Assembly (NCBI RefSeq): GCF_023806085.1
Contig: NZ_JAMSLX010000003.1
Span: 186,001 to 250,000, forward strand
DNA: 64,000 nucleotides
Source: Hephaestia sp. MAHUQ-44
GTDB lineage: Bacteria; Pseudomonadota; Alphaproteobacteria; Sphingomonadales; Sphingomonadaceae
Direction: 5' to 3'
Shown here one piece after another: positions 7,408 to 15,902 of the stretch. Both the position numbers and the translations under genes were made by a program. Every line of letters begins with the position of its first letter. Position 1 is the stretch's first letter. The notes under the pieces were generated by a model. That model was not told the origin of the DNA. It was given only the letters and a program-made list of their open reading frames with translations, and made no database searches.

Positions 7408-9756
7408 TCAGACGGTGCCGCCCTCCCCCGCATCGTGCCCGAAAGACGGCGGGCGATCGGCCGCGGCGCTGCCGAAGCTCGATGGCTTGGCCCCCATCTC
7501 GAACACGAGTTCGCCGCCTGTCACCAGATCGGCATGCGCAATCCAGTTCTTGCTCCACGGCGCGCCGTTCCAGCGCACCGACTGGATATACGGCCGGTCG
7601 GGCGCATTGCCGTTCGCGCGCACGATCAACGTCTTGCCGCCGCCCAGATCCATCTCGGCCACGTCGAACAGCGGCGATCCGAACACATAGACCGCACTCA
7701 CCGGATCGACTGGATAGAAGCCGAACGCCGAGAGGATGAACCACGCACTCATCTGCCCGCAATCGTCATTGCCGATCACGCCATCGGGATCGGCCTTGTA
7801 CATCTCGGTAAGCAGCCGGCGCACCATCGCCTGCGTCTTCCACGGCGTGCCGCAATAAGCATAAAGATACGCGACGTGGTGATCGGGCTCGTTGCCGTGC
7901 GCATATTGCCCCACCAGCCCCGAAATATCGGGCGGCGCATTGTCGGGCAGCGTCGAGGGCGCGTTGAACAGGCCGTCGAGCTTCTTCTCGAACGCCGCAT
8001 CGCCACCAAAATGCGCGATCAGCCCATAAACGTCATGCTGGTTGAGGAAGGTCGCCTGCCAGCCGTTGGCTTCGGTGTAATCGCGCCACTTGGGGACGTT
8101 GTGGCCGATCTGGATCGGGTCGTAATCCTTCCACCAGCTCCCGTCCTTGAAGCGTGGCCGCGCGAAGCCCACCGACGGATCGATGACGTTCCGGTAGTTC
8201 TGCGAGCGCTTGCGCAGCGCCGCGGCATCCTCGGTCGCCCCCACCGCCTCGGCGATGTGCGCCATCGCCCAATCGTCATAGGCATATTCCTGCGTGCGGC
8301 TCACCGACTCCCACACTTCATCGGCCGGGATATAGCCGAGGTCGTAATAGAAGCCGCGCCCCAGCGTGCTGTCGATATCCTTGAATGTCCGGTCGAACGC
8401 GCGGCGCCGGATGTTGGGCCAGGCTGCGGCATAATCGGCCTTGATCCCCTTGGCGTGCGCCTCGGCGAGCACCGAGACGCCGTGCCACCCGATCATGCAC
8501 GCGGTCTCGACGCCCTGGAGCGGCCACACCAGCGGCCCCGCGGGGCTCTCGGCGGTCTGGCGGCACATGTCGCGCGTCAGCAATGCGGCATGCTCGGGCT
8601 GGATCAGCGTCAGCAGCGGATGCAGCGCGCGATAGGTGTCCCACAGCGAATAGGTGCTGTACGCTTCCTCGCCCCTGGGCGCGGTATGCACCTGCCGGTC
8701 GAGCCCGACATAGCGGCCGTCGCGATCGGTGAAGAGCGTCGGTGCAAGTTGCGCATGATAGAGCGCGCTCGTCATGATCGTGCGCTGCGCCTCGGTGCCG
8801 CCCGCGACCCGGATCGTCCCCAGCGCCTTGGCCCAGGCCGCGCGCGCGGCACTGGTCGCGCCGTCGAAATCCCAGCCCGGCGCCTCGGCGGCCAGCGCGT
8901 CGCGCGCGCCCTTGACGTCGACCGCCGACAGCCCGGTCTTGATCAAGATCGGCGCACCGCCCGCCTCGTCGAAGAAAAGCGCAACCTTGAGCTTGTTGCC
9001 CCGAATCGCCGTCGTGCCATCGGTCACGGGCTTGCCGTCATCGCCGAAGAATTGGACGCGGCTGGGCGTGCGCGACAGCTGCATCGCGAAATGGATGCGC
9101 CGGCCCTTGGCCCAGCGGTTGACCTGCCGCCCCCCCGTCAACGTGCCGTCGGGATCGAGCGTCAGCGACGCCTGCTCGACCACTACACCCTTGTCCCAAT
9201 CGTCCTCGATCGCGTGCGCGAAATCGATCAGGATGTGCCCCGGCCCCTGGCCGAAGCGATAACGATGCAACCCGCAGCGTTCGGTGACGGTCAGTTCGGC
9301 AAGCACCCCCGATTCGAGCCGGACGCGGTAATAACCCGGCTCGGCATGTTCGTCTGAATAGCGCTGGCGATAGCCTTCGTCCGGCTTCTCGATCGACCCC
9401 GGCTCGAGCTTGAGCGGCTGCCGCGTCGGCACCACCAGCACGTCGAGCATGTCGCCGATCCCGGTGCCCGACAGATGAGTATGGCTGAACCCCATGATCG
9501 AGCCATCCTTCTGATGGTAGCCCGAGCACGCATCCCAGCCATGGGTGTTGGTATCGGGGCTGAGCTGCGCCATCCCGAACGGCAGCGACGCACCGGGAAA
9601 GGTGTGGCCGTGCCCCCCGGTGCCGATGAACAGATCGGGCTTGCCGGGCGTCGGCAAGGCTTCGGCGCCGACCGGTCCGGCGCACCCGGCCATCGCCCCC
9701 CCGATCGCGACAAGGCCCGTGGTCACAAGAAGCTGGCGGCGGCTGGTGGCGATCAT
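7408..9756 (-). CDS. GH92 alpha-mannosidase, Tat/lipoprotein-type signal
   Basis: About 782 residues. GH92 enzymes are Ca2+-dependent, inverting exo-alpha-mannosidases. The N-terminus has twin arginines (TSRRQLL) and a lipobox (AMAGC), so it is probably exported by Tat and lipid-anchored. Family motifs are GTGGHGHTFPGAS, FSHTHLSGTGIGD, WDTYRALHPL, the catalytic-acid segment TEANGW (~563), HGNEPDHH (~619) and GNDDCGQMSAW (~662). The ATG at 9756 has GGAGG 10 nt upstream and lies 20 bp after the GH125 stop, so the two share an operon. It carries Glu in the HGNEP motif, unlike the other two GH92 proteins in this window. Confidence 0.93.
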   Translation of the reverse strand: MIATSRRQLLVTTGLVAIGGAMAGCAGPVGAEALPTPGKPDLFIGTGGHGHTFPGASLPFGMAQLSPDTNTHGWDACSGYHQKDGSIMGFSHTHLSGTGIGDMLDVLVVPTRQPLKLEPGSIEKPDEGYRQRYSDEHAEPGYYRVRLESGVLAELTVTERCGLHRYRFGQGPGHILIDFAHAIEDDWDKGVVVEQASLTLDPDGTLTGGRQVNRWAKGRRIHFAMQLSRTPSRVQFFGDDGKPVTDGTTAIRGNKLKVALFFDEAGGAPILIKTGLSAVDVKGARDALAAEAPGWDFDGATSAARAAWAKALGTIRVAGGTEAQRTIMTSALYHAQLAPTLFTDRDGRYVGLDRQVHTAPRGEEAYSTYSLWDTYRALHPLLTLIQPEHAALLTRDMCRQTAESPAGPLVWPLQGVETACMIGWHGVSVLAEAHAKGIKADYAAAWPNIRRRAFDRTFKDIDSTLGRGFYYDLGYIPADEVWESVSRTQEYAYDDWAMAHIAEAVGATEDAAALRKRSQNYRNVIDPSVGFARPRFKDGSWWKDYDPIQIGHNVPKWRDYTEANGWQATFLNQHDVYGLIAHFGGDAAFEKKLDGLFNAPSTLPDNAPPDISGLVGQYAHGNEPDHHVAYLYAYCGTPWKTQAMVRRLLTEMYKADPDGVIGNDDCGQMSAWFILSAFGFYPVDPVSAVYVFGSPLFDVAEMDLGGGKTLIVRANGNAPDRPYIQSVRWNGAPWSKNWIAHADLVTGGELVFEMGAKPSSFGSAAADRPPSFGHDAGEGGTV

Positions 9757-9776
9757 CGCTGTTCCTCCGGTTCGAT

Positions 9777-11210
9777 TCAGAGCGGCTGCGCGAGCAGCGC
9801 AGGGCGCTTGTCGGCGATCTCGACGATCAACTGGCCGAACAGCGCATTGGCCCACGCGAACCAGCTTCGCGTGAAGTTGGTCGGATCGTCCTTGTTGAAC
9901 GATTCGTGCATGAAGCCGGTGCCGCCATGCGTGGTCTTGAGCCAGCGCAGGCATTGCAGGATCGTCGCGTCGTCATCGGCGTTCATCGCCCGCGTGATGA
10001 TCGACATCGGCCAGATCATATCCAGCCCGATATGCGGCCCGCCGATCCCCTCGGCCGCCTTCCCGGAGAAGAAATAGGGATTGCGTTCGCTCCACGCGAG
10101 CGCGGCGGTGCGGCGGAACAGCGGATCGTTGCGATCGGCGGCGTCGATCAGCGCGAGGCCCGACAGGCTCGGCACATTGGCGTCGTCCATGAACACCCAA
10201 TTGCCGAAGCCGTCGATCTCATACGCCCACACCTGCCCGCCCGCGCCGTCGGGGACGAGCGCATGCTGCTTCAGCACTCCTTCGACCTCGGCCGCGAGCG
10301 CCTCGGCCTCGGCCGCCGCCTTGGCATCGCCCCGCGCCTCGCGCTGGACTGTCGCCATCTGGCGCAGCGCCGACACCGCGAACAGGTTCGACGGGATCAG
10401 GAACGGATAGAGGCACGCATCGTCGGAAGGCCGGAACATCGAATGGATCAGCCCGATCTTCTTCGTCGGAGAGCCATAGCCGCCGAGCATCAGGCTGTCG
10501 GTCGGCGCAAGGGCCTTGCGCTGGAAATGATACGGCCCCGGCCCCTCCTTGCGCTGCTGGACGCGGAACGTCTCGACCGCGAGCGCCATCGCGCGGCTCC
10601 AAATATTGTCGAACGGCGCCTTGTCGCGCGTGCGCTTCCAATATTCATGCGACAGCCGCATCGGGTAGCAGAGCGAATCGATCTCCCACTTGCGCTCGGC
10701 AACCCCCGGCTTCATCTCGGTCTGGTCGGTCTGCGACCATTCGAGCCGCGACGGCGCGGTCGGGTCCTTGTCGAACGCATTGGCATAAGGGTCGATCAGG
10801 ATGCACCGCGCCTGCCGCTGGATCAGCCCCTGGAACAGCCGCTTGAGCTTGGCGTCCTTCGCCACGAGATGGACATAGGGCTGCACCTGCGCCGAACTGT
10901 CGCGCAGCCACATCGCCTCGATGTCGCCGGTCAGGACGAAGGTGTCGGGTTTGCCGTCGATCGTGCCCGTCTGCACCGTCGTGTCGAGCGTGTTCGGGTA
11001 GCAATTCTCGAACAGCCACGCGAGTTCGGGGTCGGCGATCTTCGCCTTCACACGCGCGATCTCGGCCTCGATCGCGGGGCTGGTGAAATTGCGCTGCGCC
11101 GGTGCGGGGCGCTTGCTCACCCGATCGGCGGCGCGCGCGGCGGCGGGCATCAGGCCGGCGACGGCCAGCGCCCCAGCGCCCGCCATCACGTCGCGTCGGT
11201 GAAAACTCAT
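9777..11210 (-). CDS. GH125 exo-alpha-1,6-mannosidase (DUF1237)
   Basis: About 477 residues with a Tat-like signal ([13 protein letters not shown]...AAARA), so it is periplasmic or exported. The GH125 fold is shown by [12 protein letters not shown], the [18 protein letters not shown] segment, [23 protein letters not shown] and [11 protein letters not shown] near the end. GH125 enzymes remove alpha-1,6-linked mannose without a metal and act together with GH92 enzymes on N-glycans or mannan. The ATG at 11210 is preceded by GAGGGAGTTGCCGCG; an ATG at 11291 would precede the signal. It is first gene of the GH125-GH92-ROK group and divergent from cutC. Confidence 0.92.
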   Translation of the reverse strand: MSFHRRDVMAGAGALAVAGLMPAAARAADRVSKRPAPAQRNFTSPAIEAEIARVKAKIADPELAWLFENCYPNTLDTTVQTGTIDGKPDTFVLTGDIEAMWLRDSSAQVQPYVHLVAKDAKLKRLFQGLIQRQARCILIDPYANAFDKDPTAPSRLEWSQTDQTEMKPGVAERKWEIDSLCYPMRLSHEYWKRTRDKAPFDNIWSRAMALAVETFRVQQRKEGPGPYHFQRKALAPTDSLMLGGYGSPTKKIGLIHSMFRPSDDACLYPFLIPSNLFAVSALRQMATVQREARGDAKAAAEAEALAAEVEGVLKQHALVPDGAGGQVWAYEIDGFGNWVFMDDANVPSLSGLALIDAADRNDPLFRRTAALAWSERNPYFFSGKAAEGIGGPHIGLDMIWPMSIITRAMNADDDATILQCLRWLKTTHGGTGFMHESFNKDDPTNFTRSWFAWANALFGQLIVEIADKRPALLAQPL

Positions 11211-11365
11211 CGCGGCAACTCCCTCATGTCCCGGGAGCAGCGGTCGCAGCGCGCGGGTCGCACAAGGCCGGTCATGTCCCTCTCCCTGCATCGCGACGCC
11301 GTTGATTCCGCGCGCCGCAGTCGAAGCCGCAAGTGTAGACAGCGGCGGCCCTCGAAAACAATAGC

Positions 11366-11384
11366 CAATTTACTTTTCTAATTG
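11366..11384. promoter_or_regulatory. AT-rich inverted repeat in the GH125/cutC divergent region
   Basis: CAATT-N9-AATTG with a TTTTC core (AATTTACTTTTCTAATT, 11367-11383) lies in the only AT-rich part of the 221-bp divergent region. It loosely resembles the AATTG-TTTTC elements upstream of the TonB receptor and the 23.6-kb GH92 gene, so it is a candidate shared operator. Confidence 0.35.
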
Positions 11385-11431
11385 ATTGGGACGACGATTG
11401 CACCTTTTGCACGGGTGGAGGATGAAGGCGC

Positions 11432-12142
11432 ATGGTCCGAATTCTCGAAATCTGCGTCGATACGATCGCCAGCCTTGAGGCCGCCCGCGCCGGTGGCGCC
11501 GACCGGATCGAGTTGTGCAGCGCGCTCGGCCTCGGCGGGCTCACGCCCTCGCCGGGGTTGATCGCGCTCGCGGCACAGCAGCCCCTGCCCTGCCACGCGA
11601 TGGTCCGCCCACACGCCGGCGCCTTCGCCTATGACACCGCCGAGGTCGCGCAGATGGAAGGCGACATCGCCGCGATCGCCAGCGCCGGGCTGGCCGGCGT
11701 GGTGTTCGGCGCGACCCGCGGCGACACACTCGACGCGCCGGTCCTCGAGCGCCTGATCGGATGTGCGACGCAGCACGGTCTGACGACGACGCTCCACCGC
11801 GCGATCGACACGCTTTCCGATCCGGTCGCCGCCATCGACACCGCGATCGCGCTCGGTTTCGATCGTGTTCTATCGTCAGGCGGCGCCTCCCACGCGATCG
11901 ACGGCCGCGTCACGCTGCAGGCGATGCGCGCCCGCGCCGGCGACGCGATCACGCTGATGGCCGGCAGCGGAATCGATGCGAACAATGTCGATCGGTTGCT
12001 GGCGATCGGGATCGATGAGATCCACGCCTCATGCGCGCACATCTGCCGGAACCACACGCTGTCCCACCTCGGCTTGGCGGCGCCGCGCCACCACACCAGC
12101 GCCGACCGCGTCCGCGCGCTGCGCGAGGCGATCGACAAATAG
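11432..12142 (+). CDS. cutC: CutC family TIM-barrel protein
   Basis: 236 residues, full family length. The N-terminus (LEICVDTIASLEAARAGGADRIELCSALGLGGLTPS) and HAMVRPHAGAF, GVVFGATRGD, LHRAIDTLSDP, FDRVLSSGG are the CutC signatures. The family was first linked to copper homeostasis in E. coli, but biochemical support is thin and its enzymatic role is unknown. Here it sits inside an alpha-mannosidase locus, divergent from GH125, which suggests a sugar-related reaction (inference). No signal peptide is present, so it is cytosolic. The ATG has GGAGGATGAAGG upstream. It is followed by two hairpins. Confidence 0.9.
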   Translation: MVRILEICVDTIASLEAARAGGADRIELCSALGLGGLTPSPGLIALAAQQPLPCHAMVRPHAGAFAYDTAEVAQMEGDIAAIASAGLAGVVFGATRGDTLDAPVLERLIGCATQHGLTTTLHRAIDTLSDPVAAIDTAIALGFDRVLSSGGASHAIDGRVTLQAMRARAGDAITLMAGSGIDANNVDRLLAIGIDEIHASCAHICRNHTLSHLGLAAPRHHTSADRVRALREAIDK

Positions 12143-12147
12143 CCGTC

Positions 12148-12168
12148 ATGCCGGACTCGTTCCGGCAT
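12148..12168. terminator. cutC terminator-like hairpin
   Basis: ATGCCGGA-N5-TCCGGCAT starts six bases after the cutC stop; it belongs to the same ATGCCGG palindrome type as 4671-4697. Confidence 0.5.
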
Positions 12169-12259
12169 CCAACCCTGCCCGAGCGCCAGCGCTTGAGGCA
12201 CGTTGGCCCCCGGAACAAGTTGACCGATGACCCCCTTCGATCTCGTATTCCCATTCCCT

Positions 12260-12322
12260 CCCCGGCGAAGGTCGGGGTCCAGCATCGGGCCGGTCGTAAC
12301 TGGACCCCGGCCTTCGCCGGGG
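12260..12322. repeat. long near-perfect palindrome, REP-like
   Basis: Two 23-nt arms (12260-12282 and 12300-12322) built on CCCCGGCGAAGG and GGGGTCCAG, with a single mismatch that still pairs as G-U in RNA, surround a 17-nt loop. A shorter relative (CCCCAGC-GAAG-GCTGGGG) is at 56687-56704. It sits between the convergent cutC and GH92 genes. Confidence 0.65.
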
Positions 12323-12397
12323 AGCGGTTGCAGGAGTGATCCTGTAATTACCTGTCCGAAAGGGATAAACGCCGACCAACTCCAGGGTGATCGCTGG

Positions 12398-14740
12398 CTA
12401 TTTCACCGGCTTGCTCATCGAAAACGGCACATCGCCCGGTGCGCTGCCCCATTGCTTGTTGGGGGTCGCGCCCATCACGAATTTGAGCACCCCGCCCTGC
12501 CGCAGCGCATCATGCGTCAGATAGGTTTTGCTGACCGGCTGGCCGTTGAACGTCACCGACTGGATATAGACATTGTCGGGCCCGTTATTCTCGGCCTCGA
12601 TCGTCAGCGTCTTGCCGCCCGGCATCGCCAGCGAGACGTTCTGGAACAGCGGGCTGCCGATCGCATATTCGCCCACCGCCGGCGTCACCGGATAGAAGCC
12701 CAGCGCCGAGAACACATACCAGGCCGAGGTCTGGCCGTTATCCTCGTCGCCCGGATAGCCGTCGGGCGCGGGCGAGTAGAGCCGCTTCATCACGTCGCGG
12801 ACGTGATATTGTGTCTTCCACGGCGCACCGGCCCAGTCGTACAGATAGATCATGTGCTGGATCGGCTGGTTGCCGTGCGCATATTGGCCCATGTTGACGA
12901 TCTGCATCTCGCGGATCTCGTGGATCACCTGCCCGTAATAGCTGTCGTCGAAGATCGGCGGCGCGGTGAAGATCGCATCGAGCCGGTCGACGAATTTCTG
13001 CCGCCCGCCCATCAGATCGATCAGCCCCTGCACGTCCTGCATGATCGCCCAGCTGTAATGCAGCGCATTGCCCTCGGTGAAGGCATCGCCCCATTTGTAC
13101 GGATTGAACGGCGTCGCCCATGACCCGTCCTGATTGCGGCCACGAATCCAGCCGCTCTCGGGATCGTACAATTTGCGGTAATTCTGCGCCTGCGCGGCAT
13201 ATTTCTCGGCGTCCGCGGTCTTGCCCAACGCCTTGGCCATTTGCGAGATCGAGAAATCGGCGGTCGCATATTCGAGCGTGCGCGCGGCATTCTCGTTGAT
13301 GCCGACATCATAGGGCACATAGCCGAGCCGGTTGTAATATTCGACGCCCTCGCGCCCGACCGCGCCGATGACCCGGCCTTTCTTGTCCTTGGGGCGCCCC
13401 TCGCTGGTCGTCGCGTTCTTGATCATCGCTTCGTACAGCGTCTCGGCGTCGAAGCCGCGCACGCCGTTGATATAGGCGTCGGCGATCAGGTTCGCCGAGT
13501 TGGACCCGATCATCACGTCGCGATAGCCGGGGCTCGCCCATTCGGGCAGCCAGCCGCCTTCCCTATAGGTGTTGACCAGCCCCTGCATCATCTGGCTGTC
13601 GCGCTCGGGATACATCAGCGCGAAGAAGGGAAAGACCGCGCGCCAGGTGTCCCAGAAGCCGTTGTCGGTGAACATGTAGCCGTCATGCACCTTGCCGTCA
13701 TACGGGCTGTAATGGACGATCTTGCCGCGCGCATCGTGCTCGTGGAACATGCGCGGGAATTGCAGCATCCGGTACAGCGCCGAATAGAAGGTACGGCGAT
13801 TGTCGAGGTTCGGATCGGTGACGCGGATGCGCGACAGTTCTGCCTCCCACGCCGCCTTGGCCTTGGCCCTGGTGGTGTCGAACGCGTCGTTGCCGATCTC
13901 GGTCTTGAGGTTGAGCAGCGCCTGTTCGGGGCTGATGAACGACGACGCGACCTTGACGTGGACCTGCTCGCCCGCGCTGGTCTTGAAGCTCACCACCGCG
14001 CCGACATGCCCGGCCTCGCGGGTGGTATCGGCACTGAGCTGCCAATTGTCGTCCCAGGTCCGCGTGACCGAGAAATCGCGATCGAATTCGGCGACGAAAT
14101 AATTGTGGAAATTGTCGGGCACGCCGCCGTGGTTGTTGCGGACATAGCCGGTGATACGGCGGTTCTTCGCGTCGATCGTCACCTTCGAGCCGCCGTCGAG
14201 CGCGTCGAGGATGATGTGCGCATCGTCGCTCTTGGGGAAGGTGAAGCGGAATTGCGCGGCGCGTGTCGTCGGCGTCACCTCGGCGGTGACGTTATAATCG
14301 GCGAGATAGACCTTGTACGAATAGGGATGCGCCTGCTCGGCCTTGTGGCTGAACCAGCTCGCGCGCTCATCTTCCCTGATCCTGAGCGGCCCGGTCTCGG
14401 CGAACAGCGAAAAGGCCGCGTAATCGTTCATCCACGGGCTGGGCTGATGGGTCTGCTTGATGCCGTTGATCTTCTCGCCGGCATAGGTGTAGCCCCAGCC
14501 GCTGCCGGGCTCGCCGGTCACCGGGGTCCAGCTGTTCATCCCCCACGGCACCGCGACCGCCGGATAGGTGTTGCCATACGACAGCCGATAGCTCGAATCG
14601 GTCCCCATCAAGGGATTGACCAGATCGACGAACGATTCCTGCGCCGCGGGCGCGGCCTGCGCCAGCGCCGCCGGGGTAAGGCTCGTCAGCACGAGCGCGG
14701 TGGCGGCGGTCCTGAGCGCGAGGCGCCTGATCGTCTTCAA
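12398..14740 (-). CDS. GH92 alpha-mannosidase, secreted
   Basis: 780 residues with a Sec signal peptide (basic MKTIRRLALR, hydrophobic core, cleavage near LAQAAP). GH92 motifs are NPLMGTDSSYRLSYGNTYPA at the start of the mature protein, the WDTWRAVFPFF segment, the acid-bearing TEGNALHYSW (~556), HGNQPIQH (~624) and GDEDNGQTSAWYVFSALGFYP (~666). The start codon is TTG at 14740 behind GGGGAGACAGGAT. Its Gln in HGNQP differs from the Glu of the 7.4-kb GH92, so another linkage preference is likely. It lies 23 bp after the GH43-like gene, in one operon. Confidence 0.93.
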   Translation of the reverse strand: MKTIRRLALRTAATALVLTSLTPAALAQAAPAAQESFVDLVNPLMGTDSSYRLSYGNTYPAVAVPWGMNSWTPVTGEPGSGWGYTYAGEKINGIKQTHQPSPWMNDYAAFSLFAETGPLRIREDERASWFSHKAEQAHPYSYKVYLADYNVTAEVTPTTRAAQFRFTFPKSDDAHIILDALDGGSKVTIDAKNRRITGYVRNNHGGVPDNFHNYFVAEFDRDFSVTRTWDDNWQLSADTTREAGHVGAVVSFKTSAGEQVHVKVASSFISPEQALLNLKTEIGNDAFDTTRAKAKAAWEAELSRIRVTDPNLDNRRTFYSALYRMLQFPRMFHEHDARGKIVHYSPYDGKVHDGYMFTDNGFWDTWRAVFPFFALMYPERDSQMMQGLVNTYREGGWLPEWASPGYRDVMIGSNSANLIADAYINGVRGFDAETLYEAMIKNATTSEGRPKDKKGRVIGAVGREGVEYYNRLGYVPYDVGINENAARTLEYATADFSISQMAKALGKTADAEKYAAQAQNYRKLYDPESGWIRGRNQDGSWATPFNPYKWGDAFTEGNALHYSWAIMQDVQGLIDLMGGRQKFVDRLDAIFTAPPIFDDSYYGQVIHEIREMQIVNMGQYAHGNQPIQHMIYLYDWAGAPWKTQYHVRDVMKRLYSPAPDGYPGDEDNGQTSAWYVFSALGFYPVTPAVGEYAIGSPLFQNVSLAMPGGKTLTIEAENNGPDNVYIQSVTFNGQPVSKTYLTHDALRQGGVLKFVMGATPNKQWGSAPGDVPFSMSKPVK

Positions 14741-14763
14741 ATCCTGTCTCCCCTTGTCCCCGC

Positions 14764-15810
14764 TCAGCGCGGCAGCGGGCGCGGTGTCACGCCCTCGTTG
14801 GTCATTTTCACCGGCGCGATCGTGCCGTCAGGTCGGAACACCATCCGATCGATCGCCATCTCGCGATGCTCGCCCTTGTCATCGCCAAGCGGCCGGCGGT
14901 GATAGACGATATACCAGTCGTCGGTGCCGGGCACGTTGACCACCGAATGGTGCCCCGCGCCGCGCGCGATTCTGAAATCCTGGCTGAGGATCTTGCCCAT
15001 CGGCCTGAACGGCCCCGTCGCGCGCGGCCCCATCGCATAGGCGACGCTGTAATCGGGGCCGGTCCAGCCGCCTTCGGACCACATCAGGTAATACACACCC
15101 TTGCGCTTCACGAGGAACGAGCCCTCGACATAGCCGGGCGGCGTGATCTCCTTGAACGTCTCGCCATCGGGGAACGGCTCGATCGAGGTCAGATCGTCGC
15201 CGAGGCGCACGACGTTGCAATGCCCCCAGCCGCCATAATAAAGATAGAATTGCCCGTCATCGTCGCGATAGACGAACTGGTCGATCGGCTGCGCGCCGTT
15301 GTGGAAGCGCGAGATCAGCGGCTTGCCGATCGCGTCCTTGAACGGTCCGGCCGGGCTGTCGGCAACCGCGACCCCGATCCCGCCGGTCTCGCCGTCCTTC
15401 TGGATGTCGTTGGCGCCGAAGAAGAGGTAATATTTGCCGTCCTTCTCGATCGCCGATGGCGCCCACACCGCATAGCCCGCCCAGGAAACATCGGCGACGT
15501 CGAGCACATGCTCGTGTTTGGTCCAATGGACCAGATCGGGCGAGGAGAAGGCGTTGAAGAAGGTCTGGATGCCGTAGGACGGCCGGACCATCTTGTTCTT
15601 GCGCAAGTCCTTTTGCGCCTCGGTGAATTCGGGCGAGACGTCAGGCGTGCCGTCATGATCCGAATAGGTTGGATAAATCCAATATTGCCCGTCGAAGACC
15701 CGGATTTCGGGATCGGCATACCAGCCCGGCACGATCGGGTTGGCGGCAAGCACCGGCACCGCCGCCAGCGCGCAAAGTCCGCCCGTCACGGATAGCTTGA
15801 ATGGAGTCAT
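14764..15810 (-). CDS. GH43-like beta-propeller glycosidase, exported
   Basis: About 348 residues, signal peptide ending near VLAANP. Five-bladed propeller features of GH43/GH62/GH117-like enzymes are visible: GWYADPEIRVFDGQYW (catalytic-base Asp region, ~residue 33), FFNAFSSPDLVHWTK, YAVWAPSAIEKDGKYYLFF and the acid-bearing GYVEGSFLVKRKGVYYLMWSEGGW (~228). GH43 members are mostly arabinosidases, xylosidases or galactosidases; the substrate here is unknown, but its place between a TonB receptor and a GH92 enzyme suggests removal of a side-chain sugar from a mannosidic glycan. The ATG at 15810 has AAGGAT upstream. Confidence 0.8.
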   Translation of the reverse strand: MTPFKLSVTGGLCALAAVPVLAANPIVPGWYADPEIRVFDGQYWIYPTYSDHDGTPDVSPEFTEAQKDLRKNKMVRPSYGIQTFFNAFSSPDLVHWTKHEHVLDVADVSWAGYAVWAPSAIEKDGKYYLFFGANDIQKDGETGGIGVAVADSPAGPFKDAIGKPLISRFHNGAQPIDQFVYRDDDGQFYLYYGGWGHCNVVRLGDDLTSIEPFPDGETFKEITPPGYVEGSFLVKRKGVYYLMWSEGGWTGPDYSVAYAMGPRATGPFRPMGKILSQDFRIARGAGHHSVVNVPGTDDWYIVYHRRPLGDDKGEHREMAIDRMVFRPDGTIAPVKMTNEGVTPRPLPR

Positions 15811-15846
15811 GCCGCGTTCGATCCTTGCGCCCGTTACCGACAAGGC

Positions 15847-15876
15847 GGGGCGGTTTCCGGATAAGGAAACCGCCCC
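15847..15876. terminator. hairpin between TonB receptor and GH43-like gene
   Basis: GGGGCGGTTTCC-N6-GGAAACCGCCCC is a perfect 12-bp stem 26 bp downstream of the receptor stop. Without a T-run it may stabilise the receptor mRNA or attenuate the downstream glycosidases. Confidence 0.55.
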
Positions 15877-15902
15877 GACCTTCTCACCTTCTCACGCGTG
15901 CG

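Noticed and set aside
11432..12142. Treating cutC as proof of a copper-resistance island
   Set aside because: No copper ATPase, multicopper oxidase or metal-rich protein is nearby; all neighbours are glycan genes.
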